DNA from: Linepithema humile | Lineage: Eukaryota > Arthropoda > Insecta > Hymenoptera > Formicidae | Reading direction: 5' to 3' | DNA: 64,000 nucleotides | Assembly: GCF_040581485.1 (NCBI RefSeq) | Contig: NC_090128.1 | Location: 10,726,001 to 10,790,000, forward strand | Shown here: positions 12,001 through 23,272 of the stretch, piece by piece | Position numbering within the stretch: the first letter of the stretch is position 1 | Layout: every line of letters starts with the position of its first letter | Notes under the pieces: model-generated | Databases searched by the model: none | What the model was told of the DNA's origin: nothing | What the model saw: only the letters and a program-made list of their open reading frames with translations | Made by a program: the position numbers and the translations under genes

Positions 12001-13978
12001 AGTGCTTCGTAAATTACTGAGGTTTGGTGAATCCAGAGAAAAAGCGAGAAGAGCTTTCGGTTCACCCATGTTCAACAATTCTAACACATAAATGACTATC
12101 GTTCATTTTTTATTGACAATAACGTACCGTATTTGACATCGGGTACAGTGACGCTACTTTCAGCAATATTAGTTGATAGTATGATACGTCGATAATCTTT
12201 CGTTGGCCTTTTAAATATAGCCTCTTGATCCTCAGTTGAGATCAACGAATGTAAAACAATTATATCCCATTTTAAATCGGCGTTTTTTTCTGACGAAAGC
12301 ACACTACGTAAATCCTCGATTTCCTGGATTCCTGGCAAAAATACTAATACAGCAGGCCTGTCACATGGATTATCTTCATTGTTACTTTTTTTGTCGATTC
12401 GATCAAAAATATGTATGATGCGCGCAGAAAACTCCGCCATATATAATGTAAATTTTGGTTCATCTTTCGATATTTCAGGTATCTGTGCAAAAATACATTT
12501 TTCATAGTATTATATTTCACAGTATAATTAGTTCTAAAGTTAAAAGCGTAAGAAAAGGAAGAAACAAAAAATAAATAATTTATTAATAGTATTGTTAATA
12601 ATATTCTATCTTTGAAAAGTTAACAAAGGTTTATTGGTGTATAAAAATAATGATGCTTGAAATAATTACAAGTCATAGATTCAAAAATAAAAAATTCGAT
12701 TAACACAGTACTTCCTTTTCTCTCTTCTATCTCTATATCAATAGATATTAATTGCGTTTATCTCTAAATACTGAAATGTATTTTTCCTTGTGTTTGGAAA
12801 ACATATACTTACATTACCTAAATTTTCCATATCATCTAAGTAATATATAGAAACATTGTAAGGACTACGATTTGGTATATCAATAATGGGCGCTGGTAAA
12901 AGTTTATTTTCCACAGGCGTGGAAAAGTATTTAGCGAATTTATCTACATCAATTGTTGCAGACATCAATATAACTTTAACCAATGGTGAATTTGTACGTA
13001 ATAACTTCCTGACTACGAGCAAAAGGAAATCCATTTCTTCATCACGTTCGTGCACTTCATCCAATATAACATGAGTGTAGTCCAACATATGTTTCTTATT
13101 TATAAGTTTGTGCAGAAGCACACCAGTTGTGCAATAAGTTATACGAGTGTCGGAACATGTATTTTTAATTAAGCCCATTTGAAATCCCACTATTGTACCA
13201 ACGGGCCATTCTCTTTCTTGACTGACTCGTTTTGCAATGCTCATTGCAGCAATACGTCTCGGTTGTGTCACTACAAAAGTACAAAGATTTTGATATATGT
13301 ATAACAAAAAGTTTAATAAAGTTATAACACTCTACAATTGCTAATGTTTATCGCAATCTAAATTCAAGCAAGAAATACCTATAATGTTACAGTGTTGTTT
13401 CTTTTGGAATTCAGCATCAAGAATAAGTTGAGGGACCTGTGTTGTTTTTCCACAGCCTGTGGAGCCACGAATAACAGTGACAGAATTACTTGCAATCATA
13501 GATACAATCTTATTTCTCATAGAAAAAATAGGTAACTCAATCTTAGGTCGATAAGCAAAATTGTATGTTTGATAAATTTGAGCAGTATTTATTTTTGTCA
13601 TGCGAAGGATCTCTGAAGATGCAGTAATATCAGACATATTATCCCAATGCTCATTTCTCATAAAAAGCATGTTGTTTATGGACTGTAAAAAATGATTACA
13701 TTAATAAAGCAGTCAACATTATTACATATTGCAACATATATTACCTGTACATATATTACCTGTAAATATTTTTCATCATCTTGTTGTTTATATTTTTGTG
13801 CATAGTCTGTTTCTGATTCCTTGCTAGATTGGCCAACTAAATAAGAACTTAATCCTTTATCTCTAACATTTGTTGTTACTTGTCTTCGACATGAAGGGCG
13901 TAACATTTCTATTTTGAAAAGTTGGTCTGACTTACGCATATTCAAAATACTGTGCACCAAATCGTTCTTTTCATCCAT
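9082..13978 (-). CDS. spn-E: Spindle-E/TDRD9-type DEAH-box helicase with Tudor region, eight exons
   Basis: On the minus strand, exons 13978-13760, 13682-13379, 13270-12813, 12482-12128, 11823-11657, 11550-9946, 9820-9468 and 9265-9082 join in phase to 1214 residues (fly spn-E and TDRD9 are longer, about 1400). Helicase motifs in order: Walker A GSTGCGKTT (about 146-154), TQPRR, DEVH (about 245-248), MSATID, FLPGIQEIEDL, STNIAESSVTVPDVKY and QRAGRTGR. The large exon carries the helicase-associated and Tudor-like regions, ending near GALCGLGYD. The last exon adds a small C2H2-like finger (CKLC...HLCSEQH). Known: spn-E/TDRD9 works in perinuclear nuage in piRNA amplification and transposon silencing in the germ line. 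Oddities: a duplicated fragment of its own exon in intron 4 and two in-phase donors at exon 1. Confidence 0.95.
11871..12080 (-). pseudogene. Intronic partial copy of spn-E exon 6
   Basis: These 210 bp align without gaps to 11271-11480 of the large spn-E exon, exactly 600 bp away and in the same orientation, at roughly 90 percent identity by eye (about 18 differences, mostly transitions). The copy is still open in the parental frame but has no donor site at its 3' end. It lies in the intron between the exons ending at 12128 and starting at 11823. It is probably a tandem-duplication remnant and not an exon. Confidence 0.9.
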
Positions 13979-14570
13979 TATTGTGACTTAATTGTTGACC
14001 TAATTAACATTAGATATTTAGAATCTTATATTAAATAATAAAGCTTTACAGTAATTTTAGAAATTTCGATTATAGCATGTTTTACAAATTTCTTGAGCTT
14101 TTGTAAAGTGAAAAAGGTTAAGAATAAATCAACTATCAATTATTCTAGTTAAATTTCTTACGATTGCACAAGGCAATTCCAACAATTCTACAAGGCAATT
14201 CTAGAAGGAGAGAGAGAGAGAAAATAGATATAAATTGTAACTCTTCAAAAAAAGGTTTTGTATTTTGTAACAATCACATGTTAATATAATAAGAAAATAT
14301 TAAAGTTACCTTTCGAAAACTCACGATCCGTATCCAATATGTATAAGACTAGATTATATCTTATATAAACATTCGTTTTCTTTTTTCTTCTTAAATATCT
14401 ACTCTGAAACACACGTAATACGCAATAACGAACATTCGAAATTGCGTACACAAGTAAGCCCAGGATTATAGATTTGAAAGATTCACACTGTGTTTGACAT
14501 CCGATATATCTTAATATTTCTGCAATAGGAAAGTGTTTTCTAGGAACTTTAGTTGATATTGTTTGCTAGT
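13979..14570. promoter_or_regulatory. Upstream region of spn-E
   Basis: AT-rich sequence immediately 5' of the spn-E start codon. It must contain that gene's promoter or leader. A short direct repeat of AAGGCAATTC (about 14170-14200) and a (GA)n run at about 14210-14222 are the only notable structures. Confidence 0.4.
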
Positions 14571-16082
14571 CCTCTCACGATACTTTTGGGAACCACTCTT
14601 CTATAAATATGGTTTGTGGTCATTTCCGGAATGGCGCCACGACGAACGGAACGTATTCAAGTCGCTCTGTATTTTTCGCGATTGTTGTCGTTGAAAAGCG
14701 AATCGCGTGCGAGTGTTTCTTATCAAGTGTCATAACATATCGAATATCGCGTGCAATTGCTATTCTATGCGCCATGTCTTTATTTCGATACTGGAGATTT
14801 GTCTTTGTGTGTTCGTGTAAAGTCGATTGAAATTGTCCTTGTATATTTCGATCTTGTTTTTTCCTCGAAATGCAACGACAATATATTTGGTGCACACTTA
14901 TCATCAGGTATGTACACACATTTCGTTCTTTTATTGCTTCAGCTTCCTTGAAAAGTTACATATATCATGATTTCATATTAAGAAAAAATGCAATTGATAT
15001 GAATATATGTAGTTATAAGGCTCTTGCAGACAGGATGCGGCAACTTGCCGCGCGGCAAAAGACGACGCGGTAGCCAATCAACTTACAACTTTTTCATAAG
15101 AGCGAAAAACTGATTGGCTGCCGCGTCCTGTGTGCAAGAGGCCATACGTACTGCGATTGGTTCTTATTCACCGCTTCGAGAATTGCGTCGCAACGGACAA
15201 ACCGCTTTCATATCGTCCCGCGTTTTTTAGGATTGTTACTATTTAAAGTATGTCTCGCATGCAGCAGGTTATCGCGAGTGTCTTTTATAAAGTATCGTAA
15301 TATATCAAACATTGTGTGCAGTAACAAATGTACGTCAATGATGCTATTTTAATCTTGGCGAATTCCGTTTGAGAGAAGTGACCGAAATTCTCTTTGTATA
15401 TTTTACGTTGTTGTTTTTTCCAGTGACAATGCAATTGATGTACGATTATCATCAGGTATATATATATATTCCGCTGTTTTATAACAACTGCAAGAATTAA
15501 AATATTTGTAATAATTTAACAATTTGTAACAATTTCAACCATTTTTTATATTTATTTAAATATTTCAAGTTTTATTTCTATATCAAACAATAATTTTTTT
15601 GTTTTATCTGTATTTTTTATATTTATCTCCTTTGCTTTTTCCTTCTTTAGAAAACTGAATGTAGATACTAATTCTGATGAATAGAAAGTGTGACCAATAC
15701 GAACATATGTAATTATCAATATTGCAATCTTGTTTCGGCTTCGAGAATCGTAATAACGTTCTTCGATAGATCTCGAATCGCGACTAGTCGTGGAAAACAC
15801 TGCAGCAGAGTCATATTCGTCATATTCAAGCTACTCAGTATTTTTCGCGATTGTTTCTGTCTAAAAATGTATTTCGTGCGCGAGAGATTGTTGAAAGTGT
15901 TTTGTGAAGTGTCTGTCGTAACATATAAACATTGTATGCAATAATTATTATATGACAATATTTCGATTTTAGTGCCCGGAGTCTGCTTCTGTATTCCCGA
16001 AGCTGTGTTTCGATTAAAATCTTCGTAAATACTTCAAGTTATCATCGACAAACAGCGAAGTTTGGTTAATAATCATCATCAA
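14571..16082 (+). repeat. Three diverged tandem leader-like modules
   Basis: Three blocks, about 14580-14908, 15150-15455 and 15690-16081, share ordered words: a CGCGATTGTT-like segment, AGTGTTTTTT...AAGTGTC, TAACATAT...TGCAAT, then TTATCATCAG or ATCATCATCAA followed by a donor-like GTATGTAC, GTATATAT or GTACGTGC. Similarity is low but collinear. None has a convincing ORF. Since each ends in a splice-donor-like sequence and points toward the globin gene, they may be alternative non-coding first exons of that gene. This is inference. Confidence 0.45.
15019..15143. mobile_element. 125 bp MITE with about 24 bp inverted termini
   Basis: The left end GGCTCTTGCAGACAGGATGC pairs with the right end, whose reverse complement begins GGCCTCTTGCACACAGGACG. 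A second inner inverted pair (GACGCGGTAGCCAATCA and TGATTGGCTGCCGCGTC) extends the stem. There is no ORF. It inserted between the first and second leader-like modules. Confidence 0.75.
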
Positions 16083-16980
16083 GTACGTGCACATATGTCG
16101 CCGTTCTGTAAGTAGCTCTTAATTATCTCGCAATTATTCTGCAATTAGCTGTATTGATTATAATATTTGAGACAGTGAACAAATAGGCAGAGTTTGCTTT
16201 TTAAAACATTTTACGTATATTAGAAGGCACCAATTTAATAAATGGACTTTAATTAAACCACAATTATTTTTATTATCTAAAGTTTTTATACTTTAAATTA
16301 CACACATTACATACTTAGTATTAAATACTAAAAATAATATTTTAAAAATATAGAGATTAATATTTTAAAATGAATAAGTTTTATAATACATTTTTTATGT
16401 TATTAAATAAATTTTAGAAGCTATGGAAAATTAATTTATTTAATTACATAAAAAAAAATATTCTAAAATTTATTTATTTTAATATAAATCTTCATATTTT
16501 TCAATTATTATTTTTAATATGTACTTTGGAGTATGAAGATTTTGTGGATGATAAAATAATAATTTAATATTAATCTCTGCATAAAAGAGAGAGAGAGAGA
16601 GAGATAATATTATTAAAATATAATAAAATATATAAGATGTGATACACGTTATTTGAAACTTTCGCGTTCTTTTCAAGATTTTGAAAGTTTTTATAATAGT
16701 TAGACTAAGAAACGAAAAAATATGTAAAACTAGACATTGCATCTTTATTTACATGTAATTAGATGAATTAATTTTAATCTCTTACCTTGAGAGAAAATGT
16801 TATACCGCATATTGCTATCATCATTGCTGTCATCAAACTTAATTTGCTGGTTTGTTCATAGAATAATACTTTGCTCGTTTTTCGCTATGCATTACATGCT
16901 ATTGTTTTAATTAATTAAAATTTCTGAGGATAGCTGAGTTTACCAAGTTTGGAATGTCTCATATATTGTATAACGCAATT
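16083..16980. other. AT-rich spacer
   Basis: I see no gene. The stretch contains a (GA)n run at about 16588-16602 and AT-rich low-complexity sequence. Confidence 0.5.
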
Positions 16981-16984
16981 TCTT

Positions 16985-17270
16985 TATTGGGTATCTTCGG
17001 AAGTGGAGTGGGGACGACTTTAAAACAGTCGGACCGAGAGCTGCATCGAGTAGTCGCTGCTTGACTGGTGTCCACGCGTGGCACGTGACATATCATACTG
17101 AATTACAGAATAATTGGATTCTTGATAAGCGAGCCTTGTCGTGTCAGTCTGTAGTTGCTCGCGCAGTGTTTCTGAGTGCTTCATTTTTTCTTTGCTCTGC
17201 CTGGTACTAGATTAGTTATCTTTGCTCGCTCAATCTTTTTTCGTAAATACGTTAAGCAATCACGATGCCG
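16985..17270 (+). promoter_or_regulatory. Candidate globin promoter with palindromic ACGTG cluster
   Basis: A GC-richer island in AT-rich DNA. At 17072-17087 it holds the 10 bp palindrome CCACGCGTGG directly followed by CACGTG. GCGTG/ACGTG cores are the binding core of HIF-type bHLH-PAS factors, and CACGTG is a generic E-box. An initiator-like TCAGT (about 17147) follows about 60 bp downstream. A possible 5' UTR acceptor (TTTTTCATAG) ends at 18115, just before the globin start codon. Function is inferred from position and motif only. Confidence 0.4.
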
Positions 17271-18143
17271 AGATTGTCAGAAACGAGATATAAATTAATA
17301 TCGAAGACGATATATTTTATAAATGTCTAAACGATATTTGATTTTGAATTGTATTTTACTGTTATTTTTTTCTTTTTTTTTGTTTTTTTTACTGATGGAT
17401 ATTCTGGCATAATTTTACTTTTTACGTATGAATATATTTCGTTTTATTAATTTATCTAAAAAAACATAAAGTGGTTATAATATGTTGGCATTTTTAATAA
17501 CAAGTTATTTCTCTATGAAATTATTTGCAATTTTTTCATCAGATGCATATTTATGCATATTTTTGCATATTTATGCATATTTATGCATATAGATAAATTT
17601 TATACGTGATATATGATAACAATATTTTTTTTGCAAGTGCTTGGATCAAAATTATTGTTGCACAATGTGGTATAAATGTTCCACATGTATTGCAAAAATA
17701 TTGAATTTAAAAATATATAACAGTATATTTTTTATTCATTTATTTTTTTTTGTTATATTTTAATCACATACTTTTTATATTAAAAGATAATTATTTGATA
17801 GACGAATCATTTACAGCATTAAAGTTAAAATAATAAAATTGGCTATTGTTTTGTCTAAATATTTTGTTAATTTTATCTTTGTGTTTGAAATCACTTTCTA
17901 ATTGTGTCTCATTTTTCATTATATTTTTACGTTAATGTTACGCAACTAAACGATATGAAATATTAAATTATCGATTAATAGTCAAAATTGATGCATACAA
18001 AATAACACAAAAATTAAAGCATTATATATTTTTTTGTACGAGTTGAATCACGATTAGTTTTGATTGGGAATCATTTGTGGAACACCTGTTTAACACGTGC
18101 AACTGTTTTTCATAGATCAGATTCCACTCCAGTGTGATACAGC
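17271..18143. other. AT-rich spacer before globin ATG
   Basis: Probably an intron of the globin leader. It contains a 10 bp tandem repeat (TGCATATTTA units, about 17544-17590) and T-rich runs. No coding sequence is seen. Confidence 0.5.
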
Positions 18144-19971
18144 ATGGCGTTGTTCCGTGGCCTACTCGATTTTTTTCAAAACGATAATAAGTTAGATGAG
18201 AAAACCGGCATGACCGGAAAGCAAAAAAAGCTGGTACAAAACACATGGGCGAGTGTTCGTAAAGACGAAATCTCGTCTGGAATGGCCATTATGACTGCGT
18301 GAGTGAATTATAGTCTTTTTTTTGTATGTTGATCCAACTATTCACGTAGGCCAGTATCTGAAACGACATATCAAAGTTAGTAAAGTTAATCATAATCCGC
18401 GATTGAAACACAATACCGTGAGAATACTATTAAATAATTTTTTATTAGATCTCAGAGATAAAGAATAAACAATAGTCACAACATGTTAAAAATTCTCTCG
18501 AGCATTCAGAGTTCATCCATTTGAGAAGCTTCCGCATTCTAACACGCTATTCATTTTAATGAATCGTCGACGCATACCTCGCATCATCGAAAATCCATGT
18601 CACGCTTTACGGTTTCATCGTTGAATACTCTCACGTCCCGTGAAAATCATTCACATTTGTTAATGCGTACTGCGCATCGCGATACGCCGCAAAAGATGTG
18701 GCTGAATGCGCGTTATGAAAGTTTCATCGCTAATGGAATTGCTATGCAACTATTACTCCTGCAAGACGAAATTAAATTGTTGCGCCATCAGATCTGTTTA
18801 TAGTTTAAAATCACATCCATAGCATATTAAAGCGAATGATGCTGTGAATAGAAGTGTAAGGTTATAAAAGATGTAGGACGCCTCCGTACTTCTTTTAAGT
18901 GGCATATTTGCTTATTAAGTGGATGTCGCAAGATCATTAGATTAGCGATAATGTAATCAAGTCCGTCAGTGCCGGATTACGATGCTCGTAGATCATAGAT
19001 ATTTTTATTTTAAGATGCGCGAAAAAAATATAAGAGAAAAATATAAGGAATTATTACGCGGTATCAGATAAAATAAAATTCTTAAAGACAACGGATTAAA
19101 AAAAATTTGTTTTATAACTTTTCTGACAGATTATAAAAATAGCTGATCTAGCTGGTATATACAAAGTGAATAACTAATTGCTCAAGCATATTAACTTCTT
19201 TCAAAGAATCATGTGTCAATTATCGTTATTATAATTATTAATATTTTTTTGATCATTACATCATAATTCTATATAAGTATAATGATGGATCAATTATGAA
19301 ACAATTTTACACAAATCTTTCTACAACTTCTCGTATTGGTCGTAAATTTAATATTTAACTTGAAATCGCTCTTTGTAGTCTTTTCAAGCAACATCCGGAA
19401 TATCAAAATCAATTTAAACTATTTAAAGATATTCCTCTCGACGATTTGCCGAAAAATAAGAGATTTCAAGCACACTGTGCGAATATTATATCGGCGTTTA
19501 GCAATGCGATCGATCAATTACACGATCCAGAATTAATGGAAGCAACTCTGCTTTCTTTGGCTGAAAGACACAAGGACCGCGGACAATCGCTAGAACATTT
19601 TCAGGTAAGTAAATCCGTTTTATTCATACATAAAATAAATATATTTTGTATTTAAAGTTTTATTTATGAATTACCCATATTTTAAGGTAATCTGCCATGT
19701 AAAAAAGACTGAGTTTATAATGTTGCGTTTTTTATGTTGAAGTTTTATTTTGAAACTAACTTTTTCCAATCAATTTGTTTGTCTTTGATATTTATCAATT
19801 GCATATATTCCTAGCTAAAAAAATAACTATTGTTTTCAGAATTTGAAACAGGTACTGACGAATCTCTTGCCTGCTGTATTTGGGAAGCAATATACGCCGG
19901 AAGTGCAAGAGGCTTGGAAGAAAATGTTAGATTTGATTTTTTTGACGCTTGCTCAAGTTTATAAAGAATAA
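18144..19971 (+). CDS. Globin, three coding exons
   Basis: Exons 18144-18298, 19379-19604 and 19840-19971 join in phase to 170 residues, a normal length for a single-domain globin with a short N-terminal extension. Key residues seen: Trp35 in the A helix (NTWASVRKD), the CD-corner Phe in FKLFKDIPLDD, distal His84 in RFQAHCANIISAF (E7) and proximal His116 in SLAERHKDRG (F8). The C-terminal G/H helices end with FLTLAQVYKE. The intron after about residue 52 lies in the B helix, and the intron after residue 127 lies before the G helix, a conserved globin position. Known: insect intracellular globins bind oxygen in tracheal and other tissues. No signal peptide is visible, so it is probably cytosolic. 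An AATAAA lies at 20234-20239. Confidence 0.95.
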
Positions 19972-20233
19972 AATGTTCATCCATCTGTAATTTTGCAATA
20001 CAGATATTGTATACGCATAGCTTTTGAAAAAAGGCACCTGTCAAGAAATTTAATCATTGATACGTTTCTTTGTGTGGCATGATTTTTACGGAATTTATAT
20101 GTATACTTTTTTTGCTGAAGAATTGTATATGCTTCTTTTTACTATTATTTTAACTTTAATTTAAGAAACACTGTGATTAACGAAGATTACATTATTATGG
20201 AAAAAAATTGTACATATATACACGCTATATTTA

Positions 20234-20239
20234 AATAAA
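20234..20239 (+). terminator. Poly(A) signal of globin
   Basis: An AATAAA hexamer about 265 bp after the globin stop codon, in otherwise AT-rich 3' UTR-like sequence. Confidence 0.6.
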
Positions 20240-20542
20240 GTCATAATGTCTATGACTTGTCACTCCCTTATCTTCTTCTCTCGCTCTTTCTTGCTGCATG
20301 ATTATTACTTCGAAACTTCCACTTGGTTACATATTTTGCAATATATCGATAAAATTTCACAAACAACAAAAAAAACGTGATGTTAGTCAGATATGTGTTA
20401 TTTACGTGTGCATAATATTTCGATATTCTATTCGTTACATATCTCGATTCTAACCGCGCAAAATGTCAATTGCTCTTTGCTATTAATATTTGTCGAAACG
20501 ATAGGGCAGGATGGTATGCAAAACACTTGAAAACACGAAGGC

Positions 20543-21128
20543 ATGAATGATACCGATACGACCGTCTCCGATATTTTATCAGGTAAATCGAAATCTATCA
20601 GGTAAATGAAAAATTTTAAAGCAACGATGACTCACACAGACGACACGATACACTTTTAGGACGTCAACCGATTTGCTTATCTTTGCACATTGCTGGAGGC
20701 ATCGTAATCGCTATTATAATCTTGAGCTGTTGCTGTGCTCTATGTGTGAGAAACAAGTGTGCGAGACTCTGTAACAAGCTCACGGGGAAGAAGAAAAAAG
20801 AGTCAGTATCAAACATGTCCCACATGTTATTTTAGAGAAAGTCATCTCTCAATCTGACTCTGAGATATAATGAGACAAACAAATGATTCGTCTGCAAAAT
20901 ATGTTTAGAAAACATTTTGACATCGAAGAAGGACGAAAGAAGCGGGGCAGCGCGAGGAAACTGCGGAAAAAGCGGAAGAGAACTCTCTCGCCAGACGTGG
21001 TGCATGCCGAAAAGGAACTCACCACGCCGATCATCGCCCGGGAACAGGAGAGATCGGAGAATGCATCGCCGATCACTTGTTACAAATGTTGCCCAAAGAA
21101 AAAGAGGAGACGGAGACTCAAGAGATAG
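20543..21128 (+). CDS. Small single-pass membrane protein, unknown family
   Basis: I do not recognise the family. Exon 20543-20582 (MNDTDTTVSDILSG) joins in phase to an exon starting at 20660 that encodes one hydrophobic segment (about residues 18-42, with GGIVIAIIILSCCCALCV), cysteines at the cytosolic face, then a Lys-rich stretch. Two 3' ends fit. (a) Read-through to TAG at 20833-20835 gives 71 residues. (b) A donor at 20802 (GTCAGT) joined to an acceptor at 20908 gives 133 residues with a strongly basic tail ending CYKCCPKKKRRRRLKR. An AATAAA at 21167-21172 follows (b). There is no cleavable signal peptide, so an N-out signal-anchor is likely. The juxtamembrane cysteines could be palmitoylated (inference). 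The gene lies in the same orientation as the next one. Confidence 0.6.
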
Positions 21129-21166
21129 ACATGACAAGGAAAGAGTTGTTGACGCGTAAACGACTG

Positions 21167-21204
21167 AATAAAGCATCTTTCCGAATTAAAAAAAAAAAAA
21201 AAAA
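21167..21204 (+). terminator. AATAAA followed by genomic A17 run
   Basis: A poly(A) signal at 21167-21172 is followed 15 bp later by 17 uninterrupted adenines (21188-21204). It could be an ordinary 3' end beside an A-rich tract. The A-run could also be the scar of a retroposed tail. Confidence 0.45.
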
Positions 21205-21278
21205 GATGACAAAATGATGATTTTTTGTTTCTATTTGTGCAAATACGTCTACCTCTAACCTCGAGTTTGAAAAAAAAA

Positions 21279-22570
21279 ATGCAATCTTGGGTAATCGGTG
21301 TTTACGTCGCAATCAGCGCAATGATTTTTGGGTCAAGAGTTCGCGGCACAATAGATGTGAATCTGAGCGAATTGGAATATCTCGCGGCACGATTGGATCC
21401 GTTCGAGTGTCGTCGATTGATCGCCGCGCTTCATTACACAACATACGATTTACCGAAGAATCTCGCCGCAGCTGGTTAGCCCTTCTTTCCCTTCGAGCGA
21501 TTTGTAATCTTTGCACTTTAAGCCTTGAACATTGAATTCTGCATCTTATTAATTATTTGATCGATCAAACGTGTCATATGATATCTAACACTCGGTAATT
21601 TTCACGTATGAAAGAGCGCAAAGTGGACGAGGAAATTCCCTGCCTGCGTCAATTGTTACATTGGAATAATTCCCCCGGGGAGGGCAGAGGGAAAACACAC
21701 GCAGCGATTGTGCATCGTCTCCGACAGCTAAATCGCAACGACCTCGCCGACTGGCTCGGCAAAACAGCCTTCAAACAATTGGGAAAGGATCTGGATAATG
21801 CTATTGCGCTGTCCTTCAAGGAGCTTACCGAGGAAACGGAAACTAGCACGTCAGCATTCCACACGTTGCTAATTATATTCAGGGCTGTGCAAGAAAATAT
21901 GCGATCGACGCATATTTTATATAATAAGTGCAAAATAAATTTAAAGGAGAACAAAGGAATATGAGTATCTGAAGAAGTTTGAACGATTTAAATATCACGC
22001 ACTGCAATAAAGCTTTCAATACTTTTTGCAAAAAGAAAGTTAAAAGAATTAAATATTTAAATAAAATGTACTCGACATGTGTATCCGTCCAGCTCTGATT
22101 ATAATTTTTTCTTTTATGCTTGCATTATTCTTTTTAAAACGCAAAAACTTTTGTCTAAATATAATACAGAAAATTCATAACAAAAGAAGAAGAGAAAAGG
22201 ATTATGTTGCTTGTTAAAAGCACACATTTTTGATTATTAAAGCAAATTTGATTTTTAAAGCAAATATTCCAATACAAAATGTTAAAGATTGGAGATACGA
22301 GTTGGACTCTTCAATATTCTTTTATTTTAGTCATCAATATATCCTTTTCTCAACGAAATCCAAAAAGAACCTATTGTTAATTGCGATCATATTCCATATC
22401 GCTTATACAGTTTTCCTACCACAACTGAGTTTACTGCTTTGACTCGAGAGAGAGAAACCTGGATACCTATCGATACGATTCTTATGGCGCTTCTGCTTGG
22501 ACTATTAGGAACGCTATTTGTTTTAATTGTAGCTATTATCATACACAGCGTCAAGAGCAATAAAAATTAA
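21279..22570 (+). CDS. Secretory-pathway protein with death-fold-like domain and C-terminal TM segment
   Basis: Exons 21279-21474, 21615-21849 and 22411-22570 join in phase to 196 residues. Residues 1-23 form a signal peptide (MQSWVIGVYVAISAMIFGSR). Residues about 30-135 are helical; LRQLLHWNNSPGEGRGKTHA and LRQLNRNDLADWLGK resemble helices 3-6 of death-fold domains. Cys44 and Cys75 could pair. A Thr-rich stalk follows, then a transmembrane helix at about 165-188 (ILMALLLGLLGTLFVLIV) and a short basic tail. Without the splice at 21850 (a weak GTCAGC donor), exon 2 runs to a stop at 21962-21964 with an AATAAA at 22006-22011, giving a 181-residue form without the membrane anchor. The start at 21279 was preferred over the in-frame 21225 because it places the signal peptide at the N-terminus. 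The death-fold call is by eye. Confidence 0.65.
22006..22011 (+). terminator. Intronic poly(A) signal
   Basis: An AATAAA hexamer 42 bp after the read-through stop of exon 2 of the preceding gene and upstream of its transmembrane exon. Use of it would yield the anchor-less form. Confidence 0.55.
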
Positions 22571-23213
22571 TTACCGCGTGTACATTCTTATTCTCTTTAA
22601 GTAAATCTTGTGTAAAGATTTTTGTATTAAAGAGTAAATGAATAAGAAATATAATTTGTTTGATTCTTATTTTATTAATAATTTCCTCTATTTGTTGCAA
22701 ATGTATTCTGATAGAAAATTGTGAGATCTTGTTCTTTTATGAACTTTATATTAAATTTTATATATAAAAAAACGAAGGTATTCTTAACGTTTTTGAGAAA
22801 ATAGACAAAAATTGCTTTTGCCGCAGTTTACAACCGTTCACAGTCGCCTTAAAGAAAAGAATTTTCTTCGCGATATTTTTAAGATATCTAGGAAAGAAGT
22901 TAATATGCGTAGATGAGCATTCGGGTGTATATTCTCGTGTAAAACTCTTAAAACACAACGTATATAATAATATTTACATGAAAAATGTCGTATATAATAA
23001 AGCTGTGCTATATAATCTCTCATAATAGGATCGTTTCCATAAAAATGATAATTGACGTTCAACTGTATAGTTCTGTCCTTAGGAAGATGGAAACACAATT
23101 AAATCTTAATTATCTTTGATTAATATTTATGGAAATGATTCATATGCAGGATTAATCAGAGAATCGCGTGAATGTGATATTGGATCGTATTATACATATA
23201 TGAGTAATACATT

Positions 23214-23272
<59 letters not shown>

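Noticed and set aside
11860..12087. Duplicate spn-E segment as an alternative exon
   Set aside because: An acceptor-like AG precedes it but no donor follows the copied part, and the flanking spn-E exons already join in phase without it.
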